Shown here: piece after piece, positions 48,245 to 58,012 of the stretch | Position numbering within the stretch: position 1 is the first letter of the stretch | How the letters are laid out: each line of letters begins with the position of its first letter | Source of the DNA: Pseudomonas costantinii | GTDB taxonomy: Bacteria > Pseudomonadota > Gammaproteobacteria > Pseudomonadales > Pseudomonadaceae | Length of the DNA stretch: 64,000 nt | Direction of reading: 5' to 3' | Assembly: GCF_001870435.1 (NCBI RefSeq) | Contig: NZ_MDDR01000035.1 | Span: forward strand, 186,001-250,000 | Program-made: the position numbers and the translations under genes | The notes under the pieces: generated by a model | What the model was told of the DNA's origin: nothing | The model's input: only the letters and a program-made list of their open reading frames with translations | The model's database searches: none

Positions 48245-51028
48245 TTAAGATTGTGTGGTTTCCAGATGTTTACCGGCATGGTGGATCACAATAAGTTTGT
48301 CCTCATCATCCCAGTCAAAATGGATGCGTAAGGTGCGCGAGGGATCGCGTGCGTTGCCCAGGCAAAAGTGTCTGTTGATATTGGCAGGCTTGCCTTTGTA
48401 TTTGCGGTTATCGGAATACTGTCCCATCGTCACGCTGGACATCTTGGGATGAAAGTCGATGCTTTCCTGAGTGAAGTGTTCAAGGACGTCGTGCAGGCGA
48501 TCGGTCTTGTCCCGGTAATGCTCGTAAAGCTTGGTGGCCATGAGCGACAGGCACGCCCGAAACTTGGCAGTGTCCCTGTAGACCGAGTCACGCATGGACT
48601 TGAGCGCAGGGATTGTTAGATAGATTCGCTGTGGGTGCAGTGTAAGGATGCTGTTCACGACCTCCGACAACCCCTCGTCCTTCACCGCAACGGCTTGAGT
48701 AACCGGCGACCGGATCGACCTCACGGTGGCGATTTCAATCATGTCGTCAAAGGTATGGCCGTCTAATGTGAGCGTGCCAATGGTGATGGTGGTGGCGCCT
48801 TTACTTCGATCCAAAAGCGCTTTTCTAAGCTGTTTTCCAACCTGCTGATGCGCGCTGCGCACCTGCTCGATAGCATTGGAAATATAGACAGCTGCATTCT
48901 CCGGCTGATTGACGTTTGCAAGGCGCGCGAACACCAAGACGGCGGCACGATCGCGGGGGCCGTACACGTTATGTCTGTACCAGTTCCAAACGGTAGCGTC
49001 GCTTACGCTGACATTTTCCTTCTTCAGATGAACTTGCACCTGAGAGGGCTTGAAACGAGCGGATACCGCATCCACGATTAACTTCCACCGATCGGCTGCA
49101 CGAATCATCTGCTGCATGCCCTCCGATAGCGCGACCATCTCGAAAAGCTTTTCTTGAGTCGCAAGGCGTTCATCGGTGTATTTGAGCAAGATGATCAAAT
49201 CACCTTCTTCGAGCTGCTCAGCAGGAGTTGGATGGATGTCATCATTCTTGAGCACCAGAACCGGCCGTTTCCTGCTCCATGGCAATGGAGCAGGCGATTC
49301 ATCTGTCGTTATCCAGACAAGTTCCGGGCTCAGAATCTCGCCGTCTTGGACGTCTGGGATGGGTTCTACCGGCTGCTCAAGCAAAAGCTCAAGCCAGTTA
49401 TCTAGCTTCATCTCCAACGGAATAACCGCGTGATGCTTGCGAGGTGGATACTCGCTGTGGTCGGGTTCGGTGACAATCGTGAGTACAAGAGGATGAGATA
49501 GTGTTTCTCCGTCTTTGCAGCCGCTCCTTCCCCAATCAAGCTGCCAGTGCTTTAATTTGTCCCCTGCACTTGCGCTTGCCGTCCCATGTTCCAGCCACCA
49601 GCGCTGGAGCAGTCGCTGAATCTGATCGGTTTCATAGGCATAGGCGAGTACCGTCATCTTCCTGCACGGAAGGGCGAGCCAGTGCTGACGTGTTGGCCAC
49701 AGCATGCCAGTGATGATGACCTCATCAAACATGCCGTGGTGTTGCCGGTAGGCTTTTACGCCATCCATCGCCGTGAGCTGAATGTTCTCGATCCACTCAG
49801 CATGTAGTGAGTCATCCAACCAGTTCCCTAACGCCAAAACCTCGTGTTGACTGCCACACAAGACTAGCGTTTTCACCCCATCTGTGCGGGCTTGAGCCAG
49901 GCGTCGCTTTAGCCATCCAGCCTTGCCCGATACCGATTTCATCAGCAACTCGTGTACGTCAGAAATCTGCTTGATGAGGAAGCGAGATGCCATGTCAGTT
50001 TCGCCGTACTGACATGTTCCTTTTTCTGCGAGCTCCAGCCAGCGATGAAAACACCGCACAGGAAACAGGCCGGGCCGGGTGGCTGCCTGAAGCACCCCTT
50101 CAAGGCGGGCAAGAGGAACGACCAACTCGTTTAGTCCACGAAACACTTTCCCGATGATGGTCAGCCGATCCTTCAGGACGGGATCTTTAGAGCGGTCAAG
50201 CTCCCGGCGCAGGTGAAAATAACGGTTGGCGATATTTAGGAGACTGGCATTTGCTGTTTCGTCGCTGATCAGTGCTTGCTGAAAGTTCGGATCAGTGGGT
50301 GTCGTAGATTCGATCATTGCCCTGTCTGAGAGGCGCATGATCCATAGGTGAGTGCGCGTTCGATTTGTCCGCATTTTGGCGATAGCCTCGCCATCGCCCA
50401 AGGACAGCAAAACGATCCGCGGTATGTGAGCAAAGCATTCCTCCAGCGCACTATCCACTGCCCACGCGTTATCGTTACCCCCACGCGTGCCATCCACCAC
50501 GATGACAACTGGGCGGCTTCCTCGGCTGATAAGGTCAGTAAGCTCCATTAAATCAGCAGATCCATCCACCACCAGAGTTTGGGAGGTGGTAAGGGTTTTA
50601 CGCTCTTTTAGATGTGCAGGGCGTAGGACTCGTGCATGCAGGGCAGCTACTCGCGAGAGATCTTGAGAACCTTGGCGAGGCCTGGAAACGAACACGATAT
50701 CTGGGCACTGTTCAACGTTTCCGGGATTGAGCCATGGAGCACGAATGCCGCCCTGAAGCGCATCCATCCGAATGCGGTGCAGGTAAACCATTAGTCGTGT
50801 GATGCCTTCCCCGCTCAGTACCGGCAACGCGAGAGCTACTGATTGCCCGTACTTCAACGCGCGCCCCGCCACAGCGAAGCTTGCGGCCTCCCCAATATCT
50901 GGGGGCGACAGGCCAAGGTTGGCCCAGGCGTCGGAGGAGGGCTGCAGCAGCTCTGCTGCGGGCACAGCCCCCCAGCTGGCCTGCATTTGAGTGATCCACT
51001 CGGCGCGGTTTGTGATTTCCGTGGCCAT
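48245..51028 (-). CDS. Unknown 927-residue protein of the DISARM-like operon
   Basis: A 927-residue soluble protein placed just upstream of the DrmA-like gene, where drmE sits in class 2 DISARM. I cannot confirm it is DrmE. The centre shows alternating strands and acidic ends that look like one or two degenerate P-loop/helicase-type Rossmann cores (CPDIVFVSRPRQGSQDL, SRPVVIVVDGTRGGNDN, VKTLVLCGSQHEVLALGNWL, FDEVIITGMLWPTRQHWL, RKMTVLAYAYETDQIQRLLQ), without a Walker A motif. About residues 640-830 are helical with a possible HTH (VSVSDATVWNWYRHNVYGPRD). The last 60 residues end TLRIHFDWDDEDKLIVIHHA, a small separate domain. It starts two bases after the 2152-residue protein gene. Confidence 0.75.
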   Translation of the reverse strand: MATEITNRAEWITQMQASWGAVPAAELLQPSSDAWANLGLSPPDIGEAASFAVAGRALKYGQSVALALPVLSGEGITRLMVYLHRIRMDALQGGIRAPWLNPGNVEQCPDIVFVSRPRQGSQDLSRVAALHARVLRPAHLKERKTLTTSQTLVVDGSADLMELTDLISRGSRPVVIVVDGTRGGNDNAWAVDSALEECFAHIPRIVLLSLGDGEAIAKMRTNRTRTHLWIMRLSDRAMIESTTPTDPNFQQALISDETANASLLNIANRYFHLRRELDRSKDPVLKDRLTIIGKVFRGLNELVVPLARLEGVLQAATRPGLFPVRCFHRWLELAEKGTCQYGETDMASRFLIKQISDVHELLMKSVSGKAGWLKRRLAQARTDGVKTLVLCGSQHEVLALGNWLDDSLHAEWIENIQLTAMDGVKAYRQHHGMFDEVIITGMLWPTRQHWLALPCRKMTVLAYAYETDQIQRLLQRWWLEHGTASASAGDKLKHWQLDWGRSGCKDGETLSHPLVLTIVTEPDHSEYPPRKHHAVIPLEMKLDNWLELLLEQPVEPIPDVQDGEILSPELVWITTDESPAPLPWSRKRPVLVLKNDDIHPTPAEQLEEGDLIILLKYTDERLATQEKLFEMVALSEGMQQMIRAADRWKLIVDAVSARFKPSQVQVHLKKENVSVSDATVWNWYRHNVYGPRDRAAVLVFARLANVNQPENAAVYISNAIEQVRSAHQQVGKQLRKALLDRSKGATTITIGTLTLDGHTFDDMIEIATVRSIRSPVTQAVAVKDEGLSEVVNSILTLHPQRIYLTIPALKSMRDSVYRDTAKFRACLSLMATKLYEHYRDKTDRLHDVLEHFTQESIDFHPKMSSVTMGQYSDNRKYKGKPANINRHFCLGNARDPSRTLRIHFDWDDEDKLIVIHHAGKHLETTQS

Positions 51029-51030
51029 GA

Positions 51031-54000
51031 TCAGGCTTTAGCTTCTTGCACGGATTTGGCCAGCAGAGCAGCCTTGATACTTTCCGGCACCTTGTAAAAA
51101 TTCTTCTTACTCTTCACTGGAGCGATCAGGCGCAGCCTAGACAGCCAGCGAAGCGCATTTTGTGGATTAACATCGGGGAAGACGTCCATGAGTTGAAGCG
51201 CAATATCGTCCTCATCGAATTTTTCTTCCTCGCATACCGCGCTCAAAACAGGCCGAGCCCAAGGAACAGCGCCAACGCCGGCCTTGATGAGAAATTCTTC
51301 CATACTTTTAGGCTTGGCTTGCAGCAGTGACTGATAACTTTGCCCGAAGGAGCTCACTCGCAACACATCAGGTTTTTTCTTTTTGGCTTCAAACAGCCTG
51401 TCCAGCGAGAAGTACCAACCCTGACTGAAGGCTTCAAGAGTCTTGACAGACGTTGAGGTGTTCTCAAGCTCAAGTTTGTTCAGAAGATGAGCGAGCGCTG
51501 TGTTCTTCCACACATCCAGCGCCACGAACGGCTGCATCGATTCACGTCCTGCGATCAGATCGGGATGACTTTCCCACTGCCAAAGAGCTTTTGGAGTCAT
51601 GAGAAAGATGACTCGGACTCGGCAGCGCTTGGGGTTGATGTTGAGCCGGGCCTCGTGTGCTATGTCAAGCAGATCCAGCGTGTGGCTGATGGGTTGGTCA
51701 CCTGTCAGCTCCACGAACAACATGATGTGTTTGGTAAGCGCCTGGACACCCAGAATCCCTTCGTTCAGTAACTTTTTGAAATCGCCCGCGGTCTCGATAC
51801 CAGTGTCTTTTTTGTGGGCTGGAAGATAGCGCCCATACTGATTGTTATTGAGGACAGGTTCTTCTTCTCCGATCGCAGGAAGCGACTCCACCATCCACGT
51901 GGGATTCAAACCAAGTGCTTCTGACCCCGTGAGGACGCCCACTGAGTAATTGGACGATTTTGCTGCAACGGTACTTTCTTGGTTTTTCTCGCTTTTCTCT
52001 TCGCTAATTAGCAGCTTTTCATCCCGCAAAGTTAGAGGAGACGGGCGCAGGGCTTTTTCGGGATAAGCATGGGCGGAGAGTGGATCGTTTTCATTGATCG
52101 CGTCGATGGCTTCGAGGAGTTTGTCCTCTACTTGCTTCTGCGGGCCTCCTACCAAGTTCATGATGTTGGCGTTGCGCAGGGAATATTCTTTGCCGCCCTC
52201 GTTGCGGCGCATGCATTGCAGAACACCCAAACCACACAACTCATCGAGAAACGCTTCAAACAACGCGACAGTCATTGGTTCGAAAATTTCCGGAGCCCAT
52301 TCTTCGACTATCGCCTTGGCTCGGCTCGGAGAGAAACTTCGCGTGCTTTGAGAGATCAAGCTGTAGGCAATCAGTTTGTATCGCAGGTCAAGGTTGAGAG
52401 TGATGTCAAAGCGATCACAGATCAGTTGGTTGATGTGGTGATCTCGGCGAATCTGTTCGATGTCATCCGTTGTGATAACAAGGCTGCCGATCTTGTTCTG
52501 ATGGCGGGCGCTCAAAGTTTGAATGAGTTCATGGCAAACGATGTGAATCAGCCCTGGGTGGCGATTGGTTTCCACCAGGATGCGGTTCATTAGCAGCGGC
52601 GTTTCGAACTCATAACCCAGATGCCCCAATGGCTCACGAATCAGCTGAAGAGCTTCGGTCGGCGTCATGATCGACACCTGGATCGCGCTTCCGAGCTGGT
52701 GCAGCGGGTAATTGGGCGCATCAGCGAAGCGGCGTACGTTTTCTAGGCCTGCGATGATCACCTTAAAGTGGCCATTGCTGTTATTAACCAACCCACTCAG
52801 CTCGCGGAAAATCCGGAAGCCGTTGGCGGCGTCCAAGCCAAGAATCGGATCAATCTCATCGAGGCACACCATAAACGCATCCGGACTTTCCCGGCCGAAA
52901 TACTCCTGCAAGGCTGCAACCTGCCCTGCGGTATCAAGCCCGTAAGTATCCTTGATCAGCTTGCTGGCTACCGCAGAGGAGTAAATGGTTTTCCATACCT
53001 TAGTCCGGTGTTTATCCAGCTCATTGCCGGACAAGTCGGCTCGGTCAAGGTTGCCATCCATCTGGTGGAGGAAGGCGTGGGATCGTTGCTCAGGATTGTG
53101 AAACCGACGCTGAGTTTCGTTGAGCAGCGTAGTCTTGCCCAGCTGCCTGCCGCCGAAGATCATAGCTGCGCCGTTGCGCATCGTGGTCAGCATTTTTATG
53201 TCATTTTCACGACCGTAACGCATCTCAGGTGGCGCCGGTTGCATCTGATTACCCGTGTACGGGTTGTAGTACGTCCAGGGTAGGCTCAGCTGCAAAAAGG
53301 TCTTCAGGCGAGAGGTGTCTTGGACGTTCAGACCGGCCAGAACAGCAAGCAAGACCGGGTCGGCGTGGAACAGCGTATGTCGCTCGCGTTTTGAGAGGCT
53401 TGCGAGGTCATTGCGCTCGTCGTTTGATAGGTCTCTGGCCGAAATCAGGATGGTTCGGTCATGCAAAAACTGCGTGTGCTCATTTAACAGCACACGTAGC
53501 TCGGCGACTGTCCATTCGCCAGTCGCGATCAGCACGTTGATCGCCTGCTCTTCAGATTTCTGGTTGAAAAAGACGATACCCCGGCCGGTCTCCTTTCGTC
53601 GTACAGACAAAGTGAGACGGCAAAACTTGTTATGCGCAGTGAACCCTGTCTTATGGGGCATTGTGCCGTCGAATGTTGGAGTAACCGCTTCCAGCCCTAA
53701 CGCATGCAGCACATGTACAAGTTGTTCATATGTCAGCCTGTCCAGGGTTTTGAGTCGCCCACGCAAACCTATGAGGTCTTCGATTGCCCGCTTGAAATAC
53801 GCCGGGAGGGGATCGAGTGATAATCCCTCGATCTGCTGCGCTGCCAGATATCGGGCTATCTCACGTGGGTTATGATTTTCGCTCAAGGCTGTAGACAGCT
53901 TCGGTTCTGCCCTCAGGAACAGTTGCAATAGCTCGGTACCGCGTTCCGGCTGGCCCGAGAGTGGATCACCAGTCTCAAGAGAATGCTTCAGGTGTCCCAA

Positions 54001-57000
54001 CATTTCTTCAGCAACGGTGGTGTCATGAGTCGCGAGCGCACTGTTGATCTGTTCCACCCAGTTAGCCGGCACCCAATCGACGCCTCGCCCTACCAAGGCC
54101 TGGGTCATCAGCGCGTCTAGTGCCTCTTGCAGTTCTTCTCTTTTGGCCGAAAATTTAGTGACAATGCTTGATTCCAGATAGTCAAGGTTGCCATGGATCT
54201 CGCTGAGATCATCCAGAATGCGAAGGCCATTGAGCTGATCCTGGAGGTGCTCAACCTCCCCACGCAGCTGATAGTGGCGTTCATCATCAATGAGTGAAGC
54301 CACGTTCGCGTTATCCAGCAGTCCTTTCATCTTCACGCTTCGAAGATTGCATTGGTGCACCTCTTCGGAGAACAGGCGCTTGATCCCATCAAGCGTTTCA
54401 CCAGCGGACTTACCAGTTTCGTCCTGATGGTGCAGCGTCAGAAGTTGTGCATGGCGGAAATTCTTGCGTGTCAGCGCCTGCTCCGCTAGAGACAGATCGT
54501 CCATGCCTTCCTCAAGCAGCGTACTCAATAGCTCTAGCTGCTGGTTGGCATCATGGGAGTTCTGGGTTGCCAGCCACTCGGTGGGCCACGCGAGCCAGCC
54601 GCTTACGCGAGCTGTTTCCCAGTTGAGGTCATCACGACTTTCAGCGGCTCTCGCGATATCGCGAAGGATCTTCTGAACAATCTTGAGTCCGGCTAGATGC
54701 TCAAGATCATCGGTGCGTTTCAGTCGCTCACTGACGTGGGTCAGGCCATTGGCGACCATTGTCAGGAGTCTGGGGGCGAACCTGTTAAGTTCGTCGTTGC
54801 GCTGGCCCTGCGGCGGATGACGCTCGATCCAGTCGTCAGCGATCTCAACTATCTCGTCGACCGTGCGCAGGAACCAGTTGCGAGCATTGCCTTCAATTTG
54901 CGGAGCGGCAGTACTCTCGTTCATGACTTTGAGAATTTCCGCGTGCATCAAGCGGTTTTGTTCCTCCTTGTCACGGTACTTTTCTGCGAAGGCGCGCACC
55001 TCAGCAAGTGCAGATGCGTCATCCTTGGCGATACTCTCGTACGCGAGGGCAAAGTCTTCGTGTTCGAGGCATTCCTTCATGGCTTTGCGGGCCGGAGCCC
55101 AGCCTGTCAGTTTGTTCTGTATACGGTCGTGCCACTCGACAACCCGCGCAGCCAGCTTGACACGCTGCGCTTTGTCGTTGCTGCTAGGCTGCGCCCTCAG
55201 GGTATCAATATCAAAGCGCAAATTATGACTGGAGAAGGCAACGACCTCTTCGATCAGGCGGACTATTGGGCCGTCGAAGTTGGTTGCCACCGCGGACAGC
55301 AGGCGCGGCGCATTCGTCATATGGCCGCAGAACAAGGCAGGCTGGAAGGCAGCCGCGAACACGAGATAGGGAACAACCCGTCCCCCGGGGCGCCGGTAGA
55401 TCCAAGTCTCGATGATTTCTGCGGAAAGCTGACTCAAGTTTTGCTGCACTCGCGTAACGCTCGCGGCATCGCCACGCCAAACATGCGTTCCTTGATACGC
55501 TGCTTGAACCAAAGGTAAGGATAGGAGCTCCCCGATGAGCCTCATCCTTCCAGCAACCTCCAAGGTCTTGCTGGCCAGCGGCATATGCCCTTGTTTGATC
55601 CAGAGCAGTGCTATGTTTTCCACCGCAATGGCGGGAACTGCGTCCATAGTTTGGGTGCAGATATCAAAACGTTCCCGTGCCTCAGACGGGGTCTTGAGGA
55701 ACTGAGAAACATTGATCCCTTCCTCTTCCAGCCCCTCTGCGATTACTTCCGTCGGCTCATCAGGCGGTAACAGGACGTCCACGATCTCAGTTTCTTGCAC
55801 GAGCTGGATATGAGGCGCTGGCTCAACTTGGGCCTCGGGTTCAGGCTCCGGGATGTCGATAGTTGTGGCGAGGATCTGCTGTTCAGAGGCCTCAGCTTCG
55901 GCATCGTCTGCACGCACGGCTTCATCTTCAACCGGCTGTGGCTCTCCGACGATAAAGGCTAGTGTAGCTGGGTCAGTCGGCTCGTCGGCTACAAGGGCGC
56001 CATTACCAGCCTCGACTTCTATGATCCGGCCGGCCCATGCCACAAACGCGGCTTTCGCGCTTGGGTGGTAGCCTTCGGTGGCCAGTGCGATTTCGTTAAT
56101 TTCAGGTAGAGAGTCCAGCGACAGGCCTGGCGGCAGTAAAAGGTTGTACCCTTCTTGCTCCGCGTCCTGATGCTGTCTATTACCTTTAACGCGTAATTCT
56201 TCCGCCTCAGTGATGCTATTGCGCAGGTCGTTTTTTTCGCGAAAGCTCGCCTTCAAAAGTTTTTCATTGAGCACCGCTAGGTCTGCACTGGCTGAGAGGC
56301 GAATGTCTTCTGCTGTTTTCAGCCGTGTCTGCAGCTCTTCAGAAACCGCCTGCCGCTCCTCGGTGACGTCAACGAGTAGCGTCTGAGGGACATCTTCCAT
56401 CAGCCGCTTATTGAAGTAATCGAGCCACGCTGACCTGAAGACTGTAAGGAATTCTTCGTCGTCGAACTCAATCAAAGACAGGCGGCGGCCGATGCTTTCC
56501 AGTACACCGATGCATTCGCCCAATATTTTACGAATGGCCTCTTCACCTAGCGAGTACTCTTGCTTGAGACGCGGAAGATTCGCAGTGATGAGTGCTTCAA
56601 TTTGCTCGGCGTAGTGAAGGTTGCTTGCGTCGGCCTGAGCCTTCTGGGCGATTCGGAAGAGTTCGCTGTAGAGATTAAAAAGGCTCAGGGGAGACGTATC
56701 TTCCGTGTTCGAGTCAGTCTTAGCTGGGGCAGGTTCTATCTTTTGCTCCTGAGATGCATCTGCCTCCTGCGCTTTTGCTGCCCGAGCATCCTTAAGCATC
56801 TCGGTGAAGTAGCCCATCAGCTCGGGTTGCTTAGTGAGAAAGAGTCCAAAAAGTTTGTAGCCAAACGGAGTCGCGCAAGCATGGGCGCCGTTTGCGAGAG
56901 CTTGTCTTGCGTCACTGTCCAATGCTTCCCATTGCTCCAGCCGATCCAGCAGCAGGCCAACCATCCCGGCAAGTTGAGGGTAATACCAGCGGCTTTTCAT

Positions 57001-57489
57001 GAACTCTGCTGTTAGGGGAGAGGTTTTTTTGAGGCTCTGCATCCAGGTAAGCCTAGGCTCTGCCATCTCATCTAGCGCTTGGCGGTCTTCCTCGGAAAAG
57101 GCATCGAATCTCTGAGCTGCGGCCCCGGTGGGATCAAACCATGAGGCTTCTGTTTTACTCAGTACAACCATTTCCCAGCTGCGAAATGCTGGCGAGGCTT
57201 TCGATTTCTTCTTCATGACCTGTTGCGCTATGTGCAGGTCGTTAATCAAAAGAAGCATTCGACCTGTAGGGAGAGGCATATAGTCCATCAGGCGCTGCCC
57301 TTCCTTGTGTTTGGCAGCCTCTGCGCGTCGCATGGCGCGAGTCATCCCGATCATTCGGTCGAGCACGGACGGGTCACGCACGCCTGTTTCAGGATTCAGC
57401 ATGGTTTGATCGGGGAAGCCAGGCCCATCAATCACAAACTGATCTATGAGGGAGTTGTCGATCTGAGCGTCGAAAATAGAGTTAGGCAT
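51031..57489 (-). CDS. Giant P-loop NTPase (STAND/AAA-like), first gene of the DISARM-like operon
   Basis: A 2152-residue protein. Residues 1 to about 1400 are mostly helical, with several coiled coils (for example RLKTAEDIRLSASADLAVLN) and an acidic Pro-rich linker (PEPEPEAQVEPAP, about 550). The NTPase domain follows YNPYTGNQMQPAPPEMRYGR: Walker A GGRQLGKTTLL (about 1446) and Walker B FMVCLDEIDPIL (about 1537-1548). A sensor-like segment IMTPTEALQLIREPLGHLGY and a winged helix (LDELCGLGVLQC) come next, as in STAND ATPases. A last domain (about 1880-2152) contains FVELTGDQPISH and ends in a winged-helix-like segment. It probably senses a trigger and controls the helicase module. The start is ATG 57487-57489 with a weak ribosome-binding site (GGAT). 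Confidence 0.8.
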   Translation of the reverse strand: MPNSIFDAQIDNSLIDQFVIDGPGFPDQTMLNPETGVRDPSVLDRMIGMTRAMRRAEAAKHKEGQRLMDYMPLPTGRMLLLINDLHIAQQVMKKKSKASPAFRSWEMVVLSKTEASWFDPTGAAAQRFDAFSEEDRQALDEMAEPRLTWMQSLKKTSPLTAEFMKSRWYYPQLAGMVGLLLDRLEQWEALDSDARQALANGAHACATPFGYKLFGLFLTKQPELMGYFTEMLKDARAAKAQEADASQEQKIEPAPAKTDSNTEDTSPLSLFNLYSELFRIAQKAQADASNLHYAEQIEALITANLPRLKQEYSLGEEAIRKILGECIGVLESIGRRLSLIEFDDEEFLTVFRSAWLDYFNKRLMEDVPQTLLVDVTEERQAVSEELQTRLKTAEDIRLSASADLAVLNEKLLKASFREKNDLRNSITEAEELRVKGNRQHQDAEQEGYNLLLPPGLSLDSLPEINEIALATEGYHPSAKAAFVAWAGRIIEVEAGNGALVADEPTDPATLAFIVGEPQPVEDEAVRADDAEAEASEQQILATTIDIPEPEPEAQVEPAPHIQLVQETEIVDVLLPPDEPTEVIAEGLEEEGINVSQFLKTPSEARERFDICTQTMDAVPAIAVENIALLWIKQGHMPLASKTLEVAGRMRLIGELLSLPLVQAAYQGTHVWRGDAASVTRVQQNLSQLSAEIIETWIYRRPGGRVVPYLVFAAAFQPALFCGHMTNAPRLLSAVATNFDGPIVRLIEEVVAFSSHNLRFDIDTLRAQPSSNDKAQRVKLAARVVEWHDRIQNKLTGWAPARKAMKECLEHEDFALAYESIAKDDASALAEVRAFAEKYRDKEEQNRLMHAEILKVMNESTAAPQIEGNARNWFLRTVDEIVEIADDWIERHPPQGQRNDELNRFAPRLLTMVANGLTHVSERLKRTDDLEHLAGLKIVQKILRDIARAAESRDDLNWETARVSGWLAWPTEWLATQNSHDANQQLELLSTLLEEGMDDLSLAEQALTRKNFRHAQLLTLHHQDETGKSAGETLDGIKRLFSEEVHQCNLRSVKMKGLLDNANVASLIDDERHYQLRGEVEHLQDQLNGLRILDDLSEIHGNLDYLESSIVTKFSAKREELQEALDALMTQALVGRGVDWVPANWVEQINSALATHDTTVAEEMLGHLKHSLETGDPLSGQPERGTELLQLFLRAEPKLSTALSENHNPREIARYLAAQQIEGLSLDPLPAYFKRAIEDLIGLRGRLKTLDRLTYEQLVHVLHALGLEAVTPTFDGTMPHKTGFTAHNKFCRLTLSVRRKETGRGIVFFNQKSEEQAINVLIATGEWTVAELRVLLNEHTQFLHDRTILISARDLSNDERNDLASLSKRERHTLFHADPVLLAVLAGLNVQDTSRLKTFLQLSLPWTYYNPYTGNQMQPAPPEMRYGRENDIKMLTTMRNGAAMIFGGRQLGKTTLLNETQRRFHNPEQRSHAFLHQMDGNLDRADLSGNELDKHRTKVWKTIYSSAVASKLIKDTYGLDTAGQVAALQEYFGRESPDAFMVCLDEIDPILGLDAANGFRIFRELSGLVNNSNGHFKVIIAGLENVRRFADAPNYPLHQLGSAIQVSIMTPTEALQLIREPLGHLGYEFETPLLMNRILVETNRHPGLIHIVCHELIQTLSARHQNKIGSLVITTDDIEQIRRDHHINQLICDRFDITLNLDLRYKLIAYSLISQSTRSFSPSRAKAIVEEWAPEIFEPMTVALFEAFLDELCGLGVLQCMRRNEGGKEYSLRNANIMNLVGGPQKQVEDKLLEAIDAINENDPLSAHAYPEKALRPSPLTLRDEKLLISEEKSEKNQESTVAAKSSNYSVGVLTGSEALGLNPTWMVESLPAIGEEEPVLNNNQYGRYLPAHKKDTGIETAGDFKKLLNEGILGVQALTKHIMLFVELTGDQPISHTLDLLDIAHEARLNINPKRCRVRVIFLMTPKALWQWESHPDLIAGRESMQPFVALDVWKNTALAHLLNKLELENTSTSVKTLEAFSQGWYFSLDRLFEAKKKKPDVLRVSSFGQSYQSLLQAKPKSMEEFLIKAGVGAVPWARPVLSAVCEEEKFDEDDIALQLMDVFPDVNPQNALRWLSRLRLIAPVKSKKNFYKVPESIKAALLAKSVQEAKA

Positions 57490-57703
57490 CGGATATCCAT
57501 ATCGTAATAAGGGCTTAATCGTCTTTCCGAAGGCGCGTGAAACTGCGGCTTTAGAAGCGCATTGAAGGAAACTTGTAATGACTGGGCATGGCCGGAGTGG
57601 GACTCCTGGTTCTACATCGTATGGCGCAACGCTACTACATGCGAGATCGCCGAGCTAGCAGTGAGCCGGTTATTTCGTCGGCATATCCATCTCCAGTATC
57701 GAG

Positions 57704-58012
57704 TTGGATGCTGATCGAGATCGTAGGTTAGAGCAGGAGTACTGGGTTCAGGCGGATGCGGCTCGAAGTTGCAACTGCATGTCCATGGCGCAAGCGCTCG
57801 CAAGCGAGTTTGGGATATCGGTTGAAGACGGTGAGCTCTTAGCCGGATCAGAGATCACGGCCCACGAGTCGGATGATGGGTTTGTGTACAGCTACTGGAT
57901 CAATTTTGAACCGGAAGCTCAGGGTGAGCTGAGGGCCGACCTGCTTGCGCGATTCGGCTCGCTGGAGTACGACCTTCACGCAAATTTCTTCGATGATGTT
58001 GAGCCAGCTTAA
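57704..58012 (+). CDS. Small hypothetical protein, divergent from the giant NTPase gene
   Basis: Up to 102 residues if a TTG at 57704 is the start, or 77 if the in-frame ATG at 57779 (MSMAQALASEFGISVEDGEL) is used. Neither start has a clear ribosome-binding site. The product is acidic and soluble, with DGFVYSYWINFEPEAQGELR and ending HANFFDDVEPA. I do not recognise the family. Its place directly upstream of, and divergent from, the defence operon would suit a regulator or immunity protein, but nothing in the sequence shows that. Confidence 0.4.
   Translation: MDADRDRRLEQEYWVQADAARSCNCMSMAQALASEFGISVEDGELLAGSEITAHESDDGFVYSYWINFEPEAQGELRADLLARFGSLEYDLHANFFDDVEPA

Noticed and set aside
42625-57489. 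Calling the operon a standard DISARM system
   Set aside because: The required methyltransferase (drmMI/drmMII) and drmC were not found, and two of the four genes could not be matched to named DISARM genes.
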